The notes beneath the pieces are model-generated. The model saw only the letters and a list, made by a program, of their open reading frames with translations. It made no database searches and was not told the origin of the DNA. The translations under genes and the position numbers were made by a program. From positions 1 through 46,370 of the forward strand of contig JAFSTA010000116.1 in NCBI GenBank assembly GCA_017450695.1: a stretch of 46,370 nt of DNA, in the 5' to 3' direction. This DNA comes from Kiritimatiellia bacterium (GTDB taxonomy: Bacteria; Verrucomicrobiota; Kiritimatiellia; RFP12; UBA1067). Positions 1-8,017 of this stretch are shown in pieces; positions within the stretch are counted from its first letter, which is position 1, and the number at the start of each line of letters is the position of its first letter.

Positions 1-624
1 GAAGGCAATGCAGCACTTCGGCTTCCCGCAAGTCCCGTTCAGCGCGGCGGGCGTCACCGGCAGGTTCTGCGCCCTCGCCATTTTCGCCGTCGCCACCGGA
101 AACCGGCGTTGCCAACTGCAACAGCACGCGACCCGTCCGCAGACGCCGAGGCACCCCATCATCCGCGCCTCGTCCCGTCCGCTCACCTGCCACAAGTCCG
201 GCTGCGCGCGGAACTCGCGCTGCAACTCGCCCGCGAACTTGCGCAGGCTGATCGGCGCCGGCGCCGTGTACCGGATGAACAGCCGCTCGCCCCCGAAGGA
301 GAGCCGCGCGTGAATCACCCGCGCCGTCACTCCGTCCTGGGCGATTAACCGTTCCAGCCGCTCTTTCGCGGACGCAGCCACCCGCCCGTTTTCCCGCATG
401 TGCGAAAAATCGGACGGACCCAGCTTCCGAACCACGCGGAACGCCAATCCTTTCCCACCTTTCGCGTCCTCCCTTGTTTCCGTCCCTTCCACCGAACCGG
501 TGTCCAGTCCGTAATCCAATTCTGTAACGCAAACATCCCCGGAGACCAGCCGCATCGTACCTTGCGGAAAACGGCACAGGTACTCGCCGCCTTCCTCCAA
601 CACGATTTTAGCAACAGAAATCAT
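1..624 (-). CDS. RicT/YaaT-like PSP1-domain protein, 3' end beyond the window
   Basis: Reading leftward from an ATG at 624, the frame stays open for 208 codons and leaves the window without a stop. It encodes a PSP1 C-terminal domain: a stretch reading FGGERLFIRYTAPAPISLRK, then RAQPDLWQV, GRDEARMMGCLGVCGR, two cysteine clusters (RVACCCSW and TCGKPKCC) and AKMARAQNL. These match the conserved core of RicT/YaaT, where the cysteines bind Fe-S clusters; in Bacillus the protein works with RicA and RicF in RNase Y-dependent mRNA maturation, and homologues are common next to DNA polymerase III delta-prime genes. A start at 624 gives the usual beta-rich N-terminus (MISVAKIVLEEGGEYLCRF). GGAGA lies about 12 nt upstream, with an A/G-rich run between. 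Family sure; exact role here inferred. Confidence 0.82.
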   Translation of the reverse strand, partial: MISVAKIVLEEGGEYLCRFPQGTMRLVSGDVCVTELDYGLDTGSVEGTETREDAKGGKGLAFRVVRKLGPSDFSHMRENGRVAASAKERLERLIAQDGVTARVIHARLSFGGERLFIRYTAPAPISLRKFAGELQREFRAQPDLWQVSGRDEARMMGCLGVCGRVACCCSWQRRFPVATAKMARAQNLPVTPAALNGTCGKPKCCIAF

Positions 625-651
625 CTTCTTTTTGTCTCCAAAACTGAAGGT

Positions 652-665
652 ACAGTGTACTAAAA
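652..665 (-). promoter_or_regulatory. Probable promoter -10 of the RicT-like gene
   Basis: On the minus strand TACACT (659-654) is preceded by TTTTTAG, close to the TTTG(C/G)TAnnnT box seen at other genes here. It would start a leader of about 20-25 nt. I see no clear -35. Confidence 0.4.
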
Positions 666-739
666 AGCAAGGGGAAACAAAAGAAGGAAATTTGGGAAAT
701 TTTGTTTTGCCACAAACGGAAGGAAGGAGGAGACGGGTA

Positions 740-1160
740 CGAAACGCCAGCTAAGAGGCGGGGAGGCGCTTCGCACCAGCTGAGAAGCTGAAAAGCTGAG
801 AAGATGGGGACGCGCGACAAGCGACAGGCGACACGCGCGTACTGGAGGAAATGCTGTCACGCATGTCGCGTGTCATCGCTTCTTTTCCTCACGCAGAATG
901 GGACGCGCCCCGTCGCGTCCGCAAACGCTGAACGTGCGAAACCTGCCAACTGATTCTCACGCAGAGCCGCTGAGACGCGGAGAATGGGAGGGGCGCGCCC
1001 CGTCTCGTGACCGCAACGCTGAACGCGCTTATCCGGAATATCTGAAACAGCCCTTGCCTATCAGTTCAAGGTTGAGTGGTTGGGTGGTAGCGGGTGACGG
1101 GTAGGCTGGAGCTTCTAGAGGTTCTAGAAATTCGAGTCATCCTAGACGATGCGCATCGGA
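740..1160. repeat. Intergenic hairpin mosaic
   Basis: No gene is seen in 625-1445. From about 745 the DNA consists of boxes found elsewhere in the window: GCGCTTCGCACCAGCTGAG, repeated GCTGAGAAG, GCGACAAGCGACAGGCGACA, ACGCGCCCCGTCGCGTCCGC and ACGCAGAGCCGCTGAGACG. The 765-905 part resembles 39886-40030. A CTAG-rich segment (1115-1127, CTAGAGGTTCTAG) recurs inverted at 29046-29058. GGTTGGGTGGTAGC near 1076 is partly mirrored by CCGCCCAACCACC near 1166. Confidence 0.7.
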
Positions 1161-1183
1161 CCAACCGCCCAACCACCTCGTCT

Positions 1184-1312
1184 ATAACTTCATTGTTCAC
1201 AAATCTCAAATGCTCACAAATGCCAACAATGTCACAAATCACAATGCCCTTTCAATTTGTATTTGTGGCAATGATGACAATTGTGCCAATTGTGAACAAT
1301 CGGAGAAGTTAT
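1184..1312. repeat. 129-bp AT-rich imperfect palindrome
   Basis: The outer arms ATAACTTC (1184-1191) and GAAGTTAT (1305-1312) and the inner arms TTGTTCACAA (1193-1202) and TTGTGAACAA (1290-1299) are exact inverted repeats. The middle carries partly complementary CACAAATG and CAATTGTG motifs. It could form a long cruciform or be a MITE-type remnant. It is far more AT-rich than its surroundings and has no coding potential. Confidence 0.7.
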
Positions 1313-1407
1313 CTGAATCGAATCACTCACGCAACACGTGAACGAGGGGCTAACAGTTAATTGCTACCAACCACCTAACCTGACGCGAAATGCCCCAGCC
1401 TATTGTC

Positions 1408-1436
1408 TTGAACCTGGGTTTCGGGTTTGCTATACT
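1408..1436 (+). promoter_or_regulatory. Promoter of the MurQ/GCKR-like gene
   Basis: TTGAAC (1408-1413), a 17-bp spacer and TATACT (1431-1436), with an upstream TTTGC giving an extended -10. Transcription would begin near 1443, almost at the ATG at 1446. Confidence 0.7.
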
Positions 1437-1445
1437 GTGTTCATT

Positions 1446-3257
1446 ATGAATCAAGAAACCAAGTTGCATCTTTCCCGGACGATGCGTGGCGTCGTCCGTT
1501 GCGCGGTGGCTCTCGCCGCCTTTTCCGCCTACTCGTTCGATTGTTCGGAGTCCGTCAAGGCCAAAGCCCGCGACTTCATCGACAACGAGAAACAGTTCCA
1601 CCTCGGCTTCCTGCCCTCGGAACAGTCCAATCCGATCACGGCGACGCTGGAGGAGGATTTCGCGCGTTCGACGCTGGCGGGCGTCCAGTGCCTCCAGCGC
1701 GGCGACCGGCAGATCCCCATCACGATGCGCCACGTGTTCGCCTCGGATCAGTTCGAGCAACTGGTGTCGAGCATGGTCAAGACGGTGACCGCGCCGAAGG
1801 GGCGCATCATCTTCTCCGGGTGCGGCGCGACAGGACGGCTGTCGATCCTGCTGGAGTCGATGTGGCGCGACTTCTTCCACCGCCGCGCGGCGGAGCTGAC
1901 GCCGGAGGAACGGAAGCTCGCGGACCGTTCCGCCTCCATTATGACGGGCGGCGATTTCGCGCTGATTCGTTCCGTCGAATTTTTCGAGGATTTTGCCGAA
2001 GGCGGACGCCGCCAAGCGGCGGCGCTGCAGGTCGGCGAGGGCGACACCTTCGTGGCGATTACGGAGGGCGGCGAGACCTCCAGCGTACTCGGAACGCTTC
2101 AGTACGCGGCGGAACACGGCGCGCGCTGCTTCCTCGTCTTCAACAATCCCGCCGATGTCTTGCGGCGGCATCTCGACCGTAGCCGCGAGGCGATCGACAA
2201 CCCGAAGGTGACGGTGATCGATCTCTACTGCGGTTCGATGTCCGTGGCCGGTTCCACGCGGATGCAGGCGACCAGTTCCGAACAGCTGCTCGGCTCCTGC
2301 GCGTTGGAAGCGGCGCTGGTTCGCGTGCTGCCGCGCTTCCGGAAAGAGACGAAGGCCGATTACACCGAGGCGTTCGAGCAGCTGTTGGCAGGACTGGAAT
2401 CGAAGGGCGGGCGCGCCGGTCTCGTCCGGGCGATCGAACTGGAGAAGGCGGTGTATGACAAGAAGGGACGGATCACCTACCTGGCCGACCGCTGTATGCT
2501 CGACCTCTTTACGGACAACACGGAACGCGCGCCGACGTTCATGATCCCGCCGCTCCGCTCCTCCCGCGAGAAGCAACTGGCGCAAAGCTGGGCGTTTGTC
2601 AAAAACCCGCTCTTCCAGACGGAGGCGTGCTGGCACGAGATGATGCGGCGGCAGCCGCGTTGCCTCAACTTCACCTCCGAGGACGCGAAGTCGCTGGGAA
2701 TGCCGCAACGCTTCATCGATTCGCCGCCGCTCATCAAGTACTCCGACCTCATCACCTACATGATCGGCAACGAACCGTCGCCCGAACGCATCCAGGGGTA
2801 CGACCGCGCGGTTGCCGTCATCCTGACGGTGGGCGACCGCCCCGCGACCTTCCTGAACGCGGCGAAGCGGCTGGCGGACGCCTGGCCGGAACAGGTCGAA
2901 TTCCACATCGGTCCGGAGAAGACGGACGGCATCTGGGTGAACCTGCCGCTCGCGGACTCCCCGCTGGAAATCTGGAAGCATCTCGCCGTGAAGCTCGCCT
3001 TCAACTGCCTCTCCACCGGGACGATGGCGGCGATGGGGCGCGTGGCCGGCAACTGGATGAGCTGGGTCTCCGTCTCGAACAAAAAATTGATCGACCGGGG
3101 AATCCGCCTCCTGATGGAACTGGGCGGCATCTCCTACGAAGAGGCCGCGCAGCGGCTGTTCGCCGCCGTCGAGGAGGTCGAAGGCACCGACTGGGGCGCG
3201 CGTGAAACGCCCTCCCCCGTGCAGGTGGCGTTGGCCAAGTTGCGGGCGGGGAAATAG
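1446..3257 (+). CDS. Double-SIS sugar-phosphate protein, MurQ/GCKR-like
   Basis: 603 residues. It resembles N-acetylmuramic acid 6-phosphate etherase (MurQ) and the longer glucokinase-regulator (GCKR) type: FLPSEQSNPIT near residue 55, a first SIS domain with IIFSGCGATGRLSILLES, the MurQ-like acidic helix GGDFALIRSVEFFEDFAEGG, TEGGETSSVLGTL and GSTRMQATSSEQ, then a second SIS domain with LSTGTMAAMGRVAGNWM and SVSNKKLIDRG. MurQ is about 300 residues; this length fits the two-SIS GCKR type. The substrate is probably an amino-sugar or hexose phosphate, perhaps MurNAc-6-P; this is inferred. The N-terminus is odd: ATG 1446 sits about 3 nt from the predicted transcription start without a Shine-Dalgarno site. 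The next ATG (1482) begins a hydrophobic stretch that looks like a weak signal peptide. The gene stands alone. Confidence 0.78.
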   Translation: MNQETKLHLSRTMRGVVRCAVALAAFSAYSFDCSESVKAKARDFIDNEKQFHLGFLPSEQSNPITATLEEDFARSTLAGVQCLQRGDRQIPITMRHVFASDQFEQLVSSMVKTVTAPKGRIIFSGCGATGRLSILLESMWRDFFHRRAAELTPEERKLADRSASIMTGGDFALIRSVEFFEDFAEGGRRQAAALQVGEGDTFVAITEGGETSSVLGTLQYAAEHGARCFLVFNNPADVLRRHLDRSREAIDNPKVTVIDLYCGSMSVAGSTRMQATSSEQLLGSCALEAALVRVLPRFRKETKADYTEAFEQLLAGLESKGGRAGLVRAIELEKAVYDKKGRITYLADRCMLDLFTDNTERAPTFMIPPLRSSREKQLAQSWAFVKNPLFQTEACWHEMMRRQPRCLNFTSEDAKSLGMPQRFIDSPPLIKYSDLITYMIGNEPSPERIQGYDRAVAVILTVGDRPATFLNAAKRLADAWPEQVEFHIGPEKTDGIWVNLPLADSPLEIWKHLAVKLAFNCLSTGTMAAMGRVAGNWMSWVSVSNKKLIDRGIRLLMELGGISYEEAAQRLFAAVEEVEGTDWGARETPSPVQVALAKLRAGK

Positions 3258-3341
3258 GGTGAAGCGGCGTTTCGCGCCTCGCCCTCATTTCCATTCTCGT
3301 GCGGAGCGCGGGCGCTGGGCTAACTAGCGGAAAGGGACTTA

Positions 3342-3430
3342 GGAAACAATACAGACAACTTGAAACAACTTATAATGGACGGTTCGTAACCGCGAGCCAG
3401 TTGTTGATCGGTTGTCCGAGTTGTCGTCCT
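3342..3430. repeat. MITE-like element, degenerate copy
   Basis: Starts GGAAACAAT, then ACAACTTGAAACAAC, a TAACCGCGAGCC motif, then GTTGTTGATCGGTTGTCC and GTTGTCGTCC. It shares the terminal-inverted AACAAC/GTTGTT layout and central AACCGCG motif of the copies at 9888, 25780 and 45582, but is shorter. Confidence 0.5.
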
Positions 3431-3465
3431 TGCAAACCCATTTGCGCAAGCTCGCGTTCCACTAC

Positions 3466-4028
3466 AGCGGACGCGACGAGTCGCGTCCCTCCCGATTCGG
3501 GCAACGAGGCGTTGCCCCTCCCGTCCTCCGCGTCTCCGCAGCTCTGCGAGAGAATCGGTTGGCAGGTTCTGCGTGTCCTGCGTTTGCGGACGCGACGAGT
3601 CGCGTCCCTCCCGATTCGGGCAACGAGGACGTTGCCCCTCCCGTCCTCCGCGTCTCAGCCGCTCTGCGTGAGAATCGGTTGGCAGGTTCTGCGTGTCCTG
3701 CGTTTGCGGTCGCGACGGGGCGCGTCCCTCCCGATTCGGGCAACGAGGACGTTGCCCCTCCCGTCCTCCGCGTCTCCGCAGCTCTGCGAGAGAATCGGTT
3801 GGCAGGTTCTGCGTGTCCTACGTTTGCGGACGCGATGGGGCGCGTCCCTCCCGATTCGGGCAACGAGGACGTTGCCCCTCCCGTTCTCCGCGTCTCAGCG
3901 GCTCTGCGAGAGAATCGGTTGGCAGGTTCTGCGCGTCCTGCGTTTGCGGACGCGACGGGGCGCGTCCCTCCCGATTCGGGCAACGAGGACGTTGCCCCTC
4001 CCGTCCTCCGCGTCTCCGCCGCTCTGCT
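3466..4028. repeat. 120-bp tandem repeat, about 4.7 copies
   Basis: A unit with exact 120-bp spacing (the first is 1 bp shorter) runs from about 3466 to 4028. Each unit holds GCGACGGGGCGCGTCCCTCC, then GGCAACG-AGGA-CGTTGCC (a perfect 7-bp hairpin), CCTCCGCGTCTC, GCTCTGCGAGAGAATCGG, TTGGCAGGTTCTGCGTGTCC and TGCGTTTGCGG. Copies differ by only a few bases. Since 120 is a multiple of three and there are few stops, both strands are open across it, but nothing suggests real protein. Confidence 0.92.
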
Positions 4029-4056
4029 TTTCAGCTGGCGCGAAGCGCCCGCCCGC

Positions 4057-6456
4057 CTACAGAAACTGGAAGAGGCGGATGTCGTCGGGGTCGATCTCCA
4101 CGGAAAGTCCGTCTTTCGTCCACTCCAGCTCTTGCCCCGTCAGCAGTTCTTTCATGCGGCACGGAACCTCCTGCTTACGAAGGCGAAGCGTGTCGCGCGA
4201 CGGCGCTTTCGTCGGATTGAACACCGTGAGGTAGCTGTTTCCCGGTTTTGTCCCGAAGCGTTCCACATGGAGTTTCCCTTCGCTGGCGGTCACGCCGGTC
4301 AGCGGTTCCCATCCCGCCTCGGCGACGCGCCGGACGAGCGGGATGTATTTCTGGAAGAGCGGACGGTCTCGTTCGTACCACGCGGGATTCTGGAAATACT
4401 GGTCGGTGGAGGCGTTCGCGCTAAAGTAGCCGGGGAAGAAGCCGAAGGCGAGCGAGCGTTTCATGAACCGTTCCGATTCCTCGTAGCCCCATTTCGTGAA
4501 GTCGGTGTTCATCAAGTAGCAGTAAGGTTTCTGCTTGCAGAGCGCGCGGCAGAAGAACATGTCCTGAATCGAGGTCGGGTCCCACTTCCCGTTCCGGTGC
4601 CAGTCCGTTTCCGTCCCCATGACATCCAGCAGCGGCGGCAGCCAGCTAAAGTTGCCGGGGACCGCATTCGCCATCATCAGGCGTCCCTGCTGATGCACCT
4701 CGTCCGCCAGTCCCTTGATGTACTCGTAAGCAATCATGCCTTTGTAGATTCCGACTTCGGCGGTTTTGGTATCGAAGGATAACGGCGTCTTCATCCGCGC
4801 GAAATGTTCCCGCCGGAAGTCCAGCGTGTCGGTCACGTATCCGTTCGCGGAATCGATATACTCGCCGTCCGCGCCCGCCTTTGTCTGTGGGTTGTAGGGC
4901 GTCTTGCAGACGCGGTCACGCGCCTTGCAGGAGAATCCGGTGACTTCTCCTTCCAGTCCGGGCGCGTCGTTGAAGCTCCACACGATGCCGTTGCACCAGG
5001 GGGTGTATTGAAAACGGCCCGCGACCTCCCCCTTGCTGTTGCGGAAGGAACTGGTCTTCCACGCACGCGCGTACGGGTTTCCTTTTGCCGCGAGTCCCTC
5101 TGCGATCTCCAGCGCGTTGGAGAGGGTATAGGGCGTATTCTCCGGAATTTTCATCCACCAGGTCATCGGTTCCGTATAGCGGAAGGTCAGGATGTCGTGC
5201 GCGTCATCCCACGAGGTCTCCGTGATCTCCTCCTTGAAGCGGAAACCGAAATCCTCCCATCCTTTGACCTTGCTGATGTTGGCGAAGGGCATCCACAGTC
5301 CCTGCCGCTCCACCCGCTTCGCGAATGCCTGCGGGAAGAGGCGGTAGTAGGCGTCCAGCGCATTGCGGAAGCCCTCCTCGACGGGGAAACGGAAGGTGCA
5401 GAAGCGGAGTTTCGCCGTCGGGCATTCGCGCGTCAGGCCGAGATCGTACGCCAGAAAGAACTCGCGCGACTCGCCGTTGTAGGCGACACGATAGACGGCC
5501 GGGAAATCGGGGTCGATGCCGAGAGCGAACCCGCGCCCGTTCTCCCGCATGGCGGCGAACGGGTAACGGGAGAGCCGTCCGTTTCCAGGAACGGACCAGG
5601 AGGTGACATCGGCGATCTCCCACTGCGTCCCGGACGCGTCCCGCACGGACTCGCCCTCTTCCAGCCAGGCGGCACCCGCCGGCATCGGAATGACATAGTA
5701 CAGCGTGAACGCATGGTCGCGGTCGTCGGGAGTGGTGACGCTCACGTCAAAAAACTCACGCGCCCCGTCCCCCTGGGTTCTTGTGCAGGAGACCAGCGGA
5801 AGCCCCTTTTCTTTCGCCTCCGCCGCGCTTTCCGGGGCTGTCACGAAATCGCCGCCGCCCGATACGTCGCGGATCAGGAACCCGCGTTCCGCCGGACGGA
5901 TTTCGGAAATGGGAATCCCATCGAAATTCCGCGCGTGATCAACCGGTGCGGAACCGAAGCGGAGATTCCGGAAACTCGCGCGGCCCGGACGATGCCGGAA
6001 CAGCGCATACGCCGTCAGGTTACGGATCGGCTTGCTCGGCTGGAAAAGCACCTCGCGGCTGTGCCACTCTTTCAGGCTTGGATCGAACGAGGCGCTCACC
6101 CCCCACTGGTGCGTTCCGTCCTGATAGGAGATGTCGATGTAGAGCGAATAGTCCGCGGATTCGGAACGCCACTCCTGTTCCGATTTGGCCTCACCCGTGA
6201 AGCGGATCGCCGCAGGCGTACGCTGGTCTAGCTTGATCGACCACCCCGCGCCCCGTACGGCGGAGTCTTTCCCGTTGTCGCAGGCGATCTCCCCTTCCGG
6301 TGTGATGTCGAACCCCTTTTGGTACCGGAACGCCTTTTCCACCACGAGACGATCCGTCTGGATTTGCTCCGCCGCAATCCGGCGTTTGACCACCGCCGAC
6401 TCCGCACACAGCACAAAACACGCCACGACCACACAACTGATCCATGCCCGTTTCAT
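4057..6456 (-). CDS. Secreted glycoside-hydrolase-like protein, probable TIM barrel
   Basis: 799 residues. The start at 6456 follows a strong ribosome site (AAGGAGG, 6 nt from the ATG) and gives a signal peptide, MKRAWISCVVVACFVLCAES. The N-terminal 400 residues look like beta-sandwich modules (IRFTGEAKSEQEW; YYVIPMPAGAAW; FALGIDPDFPAVYRV). The second half looks like a TIM barrel: WMPFANISKVKGWEDF, DGEYIDSANGYV (a plausible catalytic Asp), FARMKTPLSFD, AYEYIKGLADEVHQQG and VMGTETDWHRNG, followed by a C-terminal beta domain with LTVFNPTKAPSRDTL. I cannot assign a CAZy family. It would act in the periplasm or outside on a glycan. The stop is followed directly by a GGCGCTTCGCGCCAGCTGA repeat module. 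It lies divergently from the phosphodiesterase gene at 6688. Confidence 0.72.
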   Translation of the reverse strand: MKRAWISCVVVACFVLCAESAVVKRRIAAEQIQTDRLVVEKAFRYQKGFDITPEGEIACDNGKDSAVRGAGWSIKLDQRTPAAIRFTGEAKSEQEWRSESADYSLYIDISYQDGTHQWGVSASFDPSLKEWHSREVLFQPSKPIRNLTAYALFRHRPGRASFRNLRFGSAPVDHARNFDGIPISEIRPAERGFLIRDVSGGGDFVTAPESAAEAKEKGLPLVSCTRTQGDGAREFFDVSVTTPDDRDHAFTLYYVIPMPAGAAWLEEGESVRDASGTQWEIADVTSWSVPGNGRLSRYPFAAMRENGRGFALGIDPDFPAVYRVAYNGESREFFLAYDLGLTRECPTAKLRFCTFRFPVEEGFRNALDAYYRLFPQAFAKRVERQGLWMPFANISKVKGWEDFGFRFKEEITETSWDDAHDILTFRYTEPMTWWMKIPENTPYTLSNALEIAEGLAAKGNPYARAWKTSSFRNSKGEVAGRFQYTPWCNGIVWSFNDAPGLEGEVTGFSCKARDRVCKTPYNPQTKAGADGEYIDSANGYVTDTLDFRREHFARMKTPLSFDTKTAEVGIYKGMIAYEYIKGLADEVHQQGRLMMANAVPGNFSWLPPLLDVMGTETDWHRNGKWDPTSIQDMFFCRALCKQKPYCYLMNTDFTKWGYEESERFMKRSLAFGFFPGYFSANASTDQYFQNPAWYERDRPLFQKYIPLVRRVAEAGWEPLTGVTASEGKLHVERFGTKPGNSYLTVFNPTKAPSRDTLRLRKQEVPCRMKELLTGQELEWTKDGLSVEIDPDDIRLFQFL

Positions 6457-6618
6457 TCGTATCCTCCTTCGTTCGGGTTTCCCATCTCGAAAAACCAAAC
6501 CAAGGATACCCCTTTCTCGAAAAGTTTGCAAGGGTACATCTGAAGAGCACTCTTATTCCTCTGTTGCTTGTACCGGACAACGATTTTGTCCCATGCAGGA
6601 ATTCTATCGGTTTGATGG

Positions 6619-6648
6619 TTGCGCGGCAGACGGGTGATTTGGTAGAAT
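6619..6648 (+). promoter_or_regulatory. Promoter of the phosphodiesterase gene
   Basis: TTGCGC (6619-6624), 18 bp, then TAGAAT (6643-6648) preceded by TTTGG, an extended -10. This leaves a leader of about 35 nt containing AGAGGAG at 6674-6680. Confidence 0.55.
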
Positions 6649-6687
6649 GGAACGCATCAAGACCGGTAAGAGAAGAGGAGTTTGTCG

Positions 6688-7626
6688 ATGAAAAAGACTT
6701 TGTTGCTGGGAATCTGCGCGATTTCCGCCGTGGTGAACGCGGGGCCGCGCGAGGACGGGCTGTTTATCTCTCATGTGCATCGCGGGGGCGGGAAGTTCGA
6801 GCGTCCGGACAATACGCTGGAGACCTTCCTTTGGTGCTGGGGGAACGGGTCCGCGTTGGAGTGCGATTGCCGCCTGACTGCGGACGGCGTGGGGATCATG
6901 TTCCATGACAATACCCTCAAGCGGACGCCGCGCGGGATTCCGGACAGCTGGAAAAAGCGCAAGGTCGGAACGATGAAGTGGGACGAACTGCGCGACATCG
7001 ATGTCGGCTCCTATCTCTCGCCGGAGTATGCGTCGCATCGTATTCCCCGGATTGAAGCGGTGTTTGCGGCGATGGTGGGGCATCCGTCCTATCTGCTGTT
7101 CGTGGATGAGAAAGGCATCGGTCCCAAGCGCATTGCGGAGGAGGCGCGCAAATTCGGAGTTATTGATCAGATCTACTATTCCGGACCAAGCTATCAAAAC
7201 ATCCTGACATGGAACGAGGCGGTACCTGGTGGCAAGTCAATGTTTTGGATCGGTGCGTTCCCGAAGAACGACAGCCCGGAAGAGGCGGCACGTACGCGTC
7301 AGCATTTTGAAAAGATCATGGCGGAAGTACGCGCGGCGGACTTCAAGTACATTACCGTCGCCGTGATCCACACCTACTACTACCCGGAGAAGGCGGATCC
7401 ATTCCTCTTGACGACGCCGTACCTGAAGTCGCTGATCGACGAGTTTCACGCGCACGGTGTGAAGGTCAGCTCGATTCCCTTCCACGGAGGCGAGCTACCG
7501 GAGGTGTACTACAAGCTCTGGGATCTCGGATGCGACGGATTTGTCACCGACTATCCGTCCGTGATGTTCCAAGTGATTAAGGACCTGAAGAGTAAGGCCA
7601 AGGACGGCGTCAAAGCCGTCAACTGA
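6688..7626 (+). CDS. Secreted glycerophosphodiester phosphodiesterase family protein
   Basis: 312 residues. ATG 6688 follows AGAGGAG by 7 nt; a TTG two codons earlier is less likely. A signal peptide (MKKTLLLGICAISAVVNA) precedes a GDPD-type TIM barrel: HRGG (31-34), RPDNTLETF, ECDCRLTADG (Glu58 and Asp60, metal ligands), FHDNTLKRT (His73, Asp74), LLFVDEKG and the C-terminal GCDGFVTDYPSVM. The family hydrolyses glycerophosphodiesters to glycerol-3-phosphate and an alcohol; export suggests use of extracellular phospholipid or teichoic-type material. Its stop codon lies in an AACTGAGAAGCGGG box like those of the intergenic mosaic. Confidence 0.88.
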   Translation: MKKTLLLGICAISAVVNAGPREDGLFISHVHRGGGKFERPDNTLETFLWCWGNGSALECDCRLTADGVGIMFHDNTLKRTPRGIPDSWKKRKVGTMKWDELRDIDVGSYLSPEYASHRIPRIEAVFAAMVGHPSYLLFVDEKGIGPKRIAEEARKFGVIDQIYYSGPSYQNILTWNEAVPGGKSMFWIGAFPKNDSPEEAARTRQHFEKIMAEVRAADFKYITVAVIHTYYYPEKADPFLLTTPYLKSLIDEFHAHGVKVSSIPFHGGELPEVYYKLWDLGCDGFVTDYPSVMFQVIKDLKSKAKDGVKAVN

Positions 7627-7976
7627 GAAGCGGGTAATAGGTCGGGTGGTTATGTGGTTAGCCCACGCCCGCTTTTCGTGCGGGAATGTACAGGCTGGCA
7701 AGTTGCAGGGAAAGGGATGAACGCGTTCCGTCAACACGCTAGCGCGAAGCGCCCCGTCTCTCAGCCCCAACGCGCAGTGCGGCGGCTTACGGATAAGCCG
7801 CCGTGCCAGTCCAATGCAAACATGAACTCTGTCCGGCACAATAAGTTGGCCGGTTCGGCGTGGTAAGCATTGCGGACGAGCGTCCCGTCTCTACGCGAGG
7901 CAAAGTTGCCCCTGTACATATTCTCGTGTGAGCGCGGACGACGGGTTACCGGATGTCGCCTAAATACGAAAAGCGA
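7627..7976. repeat. Intergenic hairpin mosaic with a GGCGGCTTA hairpin
   Basis: No gene is seen. It holds GCGCGAAGCGCCCCGTCTC, a perfect hairpin GGCGGCTTA-CGGA-TAAGCCGCC (7781-7802) and CGAGCGTCCCGTCTC. The hairpin with its flank is the reverse complement of part of the element at 42641-42712. Confidence 0.65.
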
Positions 7977-8005
7977 TTGTTTGACCGGTGAGGATTTGGT
8001 AAAAT
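7977..8005 (+). promoter_or_regulatory. Promoter of the sirC-hemA fusion
   Basis: TTGTTT (7977-7982), 17 bp, TAAAAT (8000-8005), with TTTGG before the -10. The predicted transcription start near 8012 is only about 6 nt from ATG 8018, with no room for a Shine-Dalgarno site. Confidence 0.6.
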
Positions 8006-8017
8006 TTGCCGATCTTT

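Noticed and set aside
3412-4782. Long plus-strand reading frame of 456 codons across the tandem repeats
   Set aside because: It results from a stop-free 120-bp repeat (a multiple of 3) and then reads antisense to the well-supported secreted glycosidase-like gene with its own ribosome site and signal peptide.
8006-8017. TTG 8006 as start of the hemA fusion
   Set aside because: It directly follows the predicted -10 and would precede the transcription start; SirC homologues align from about ATG 8018.
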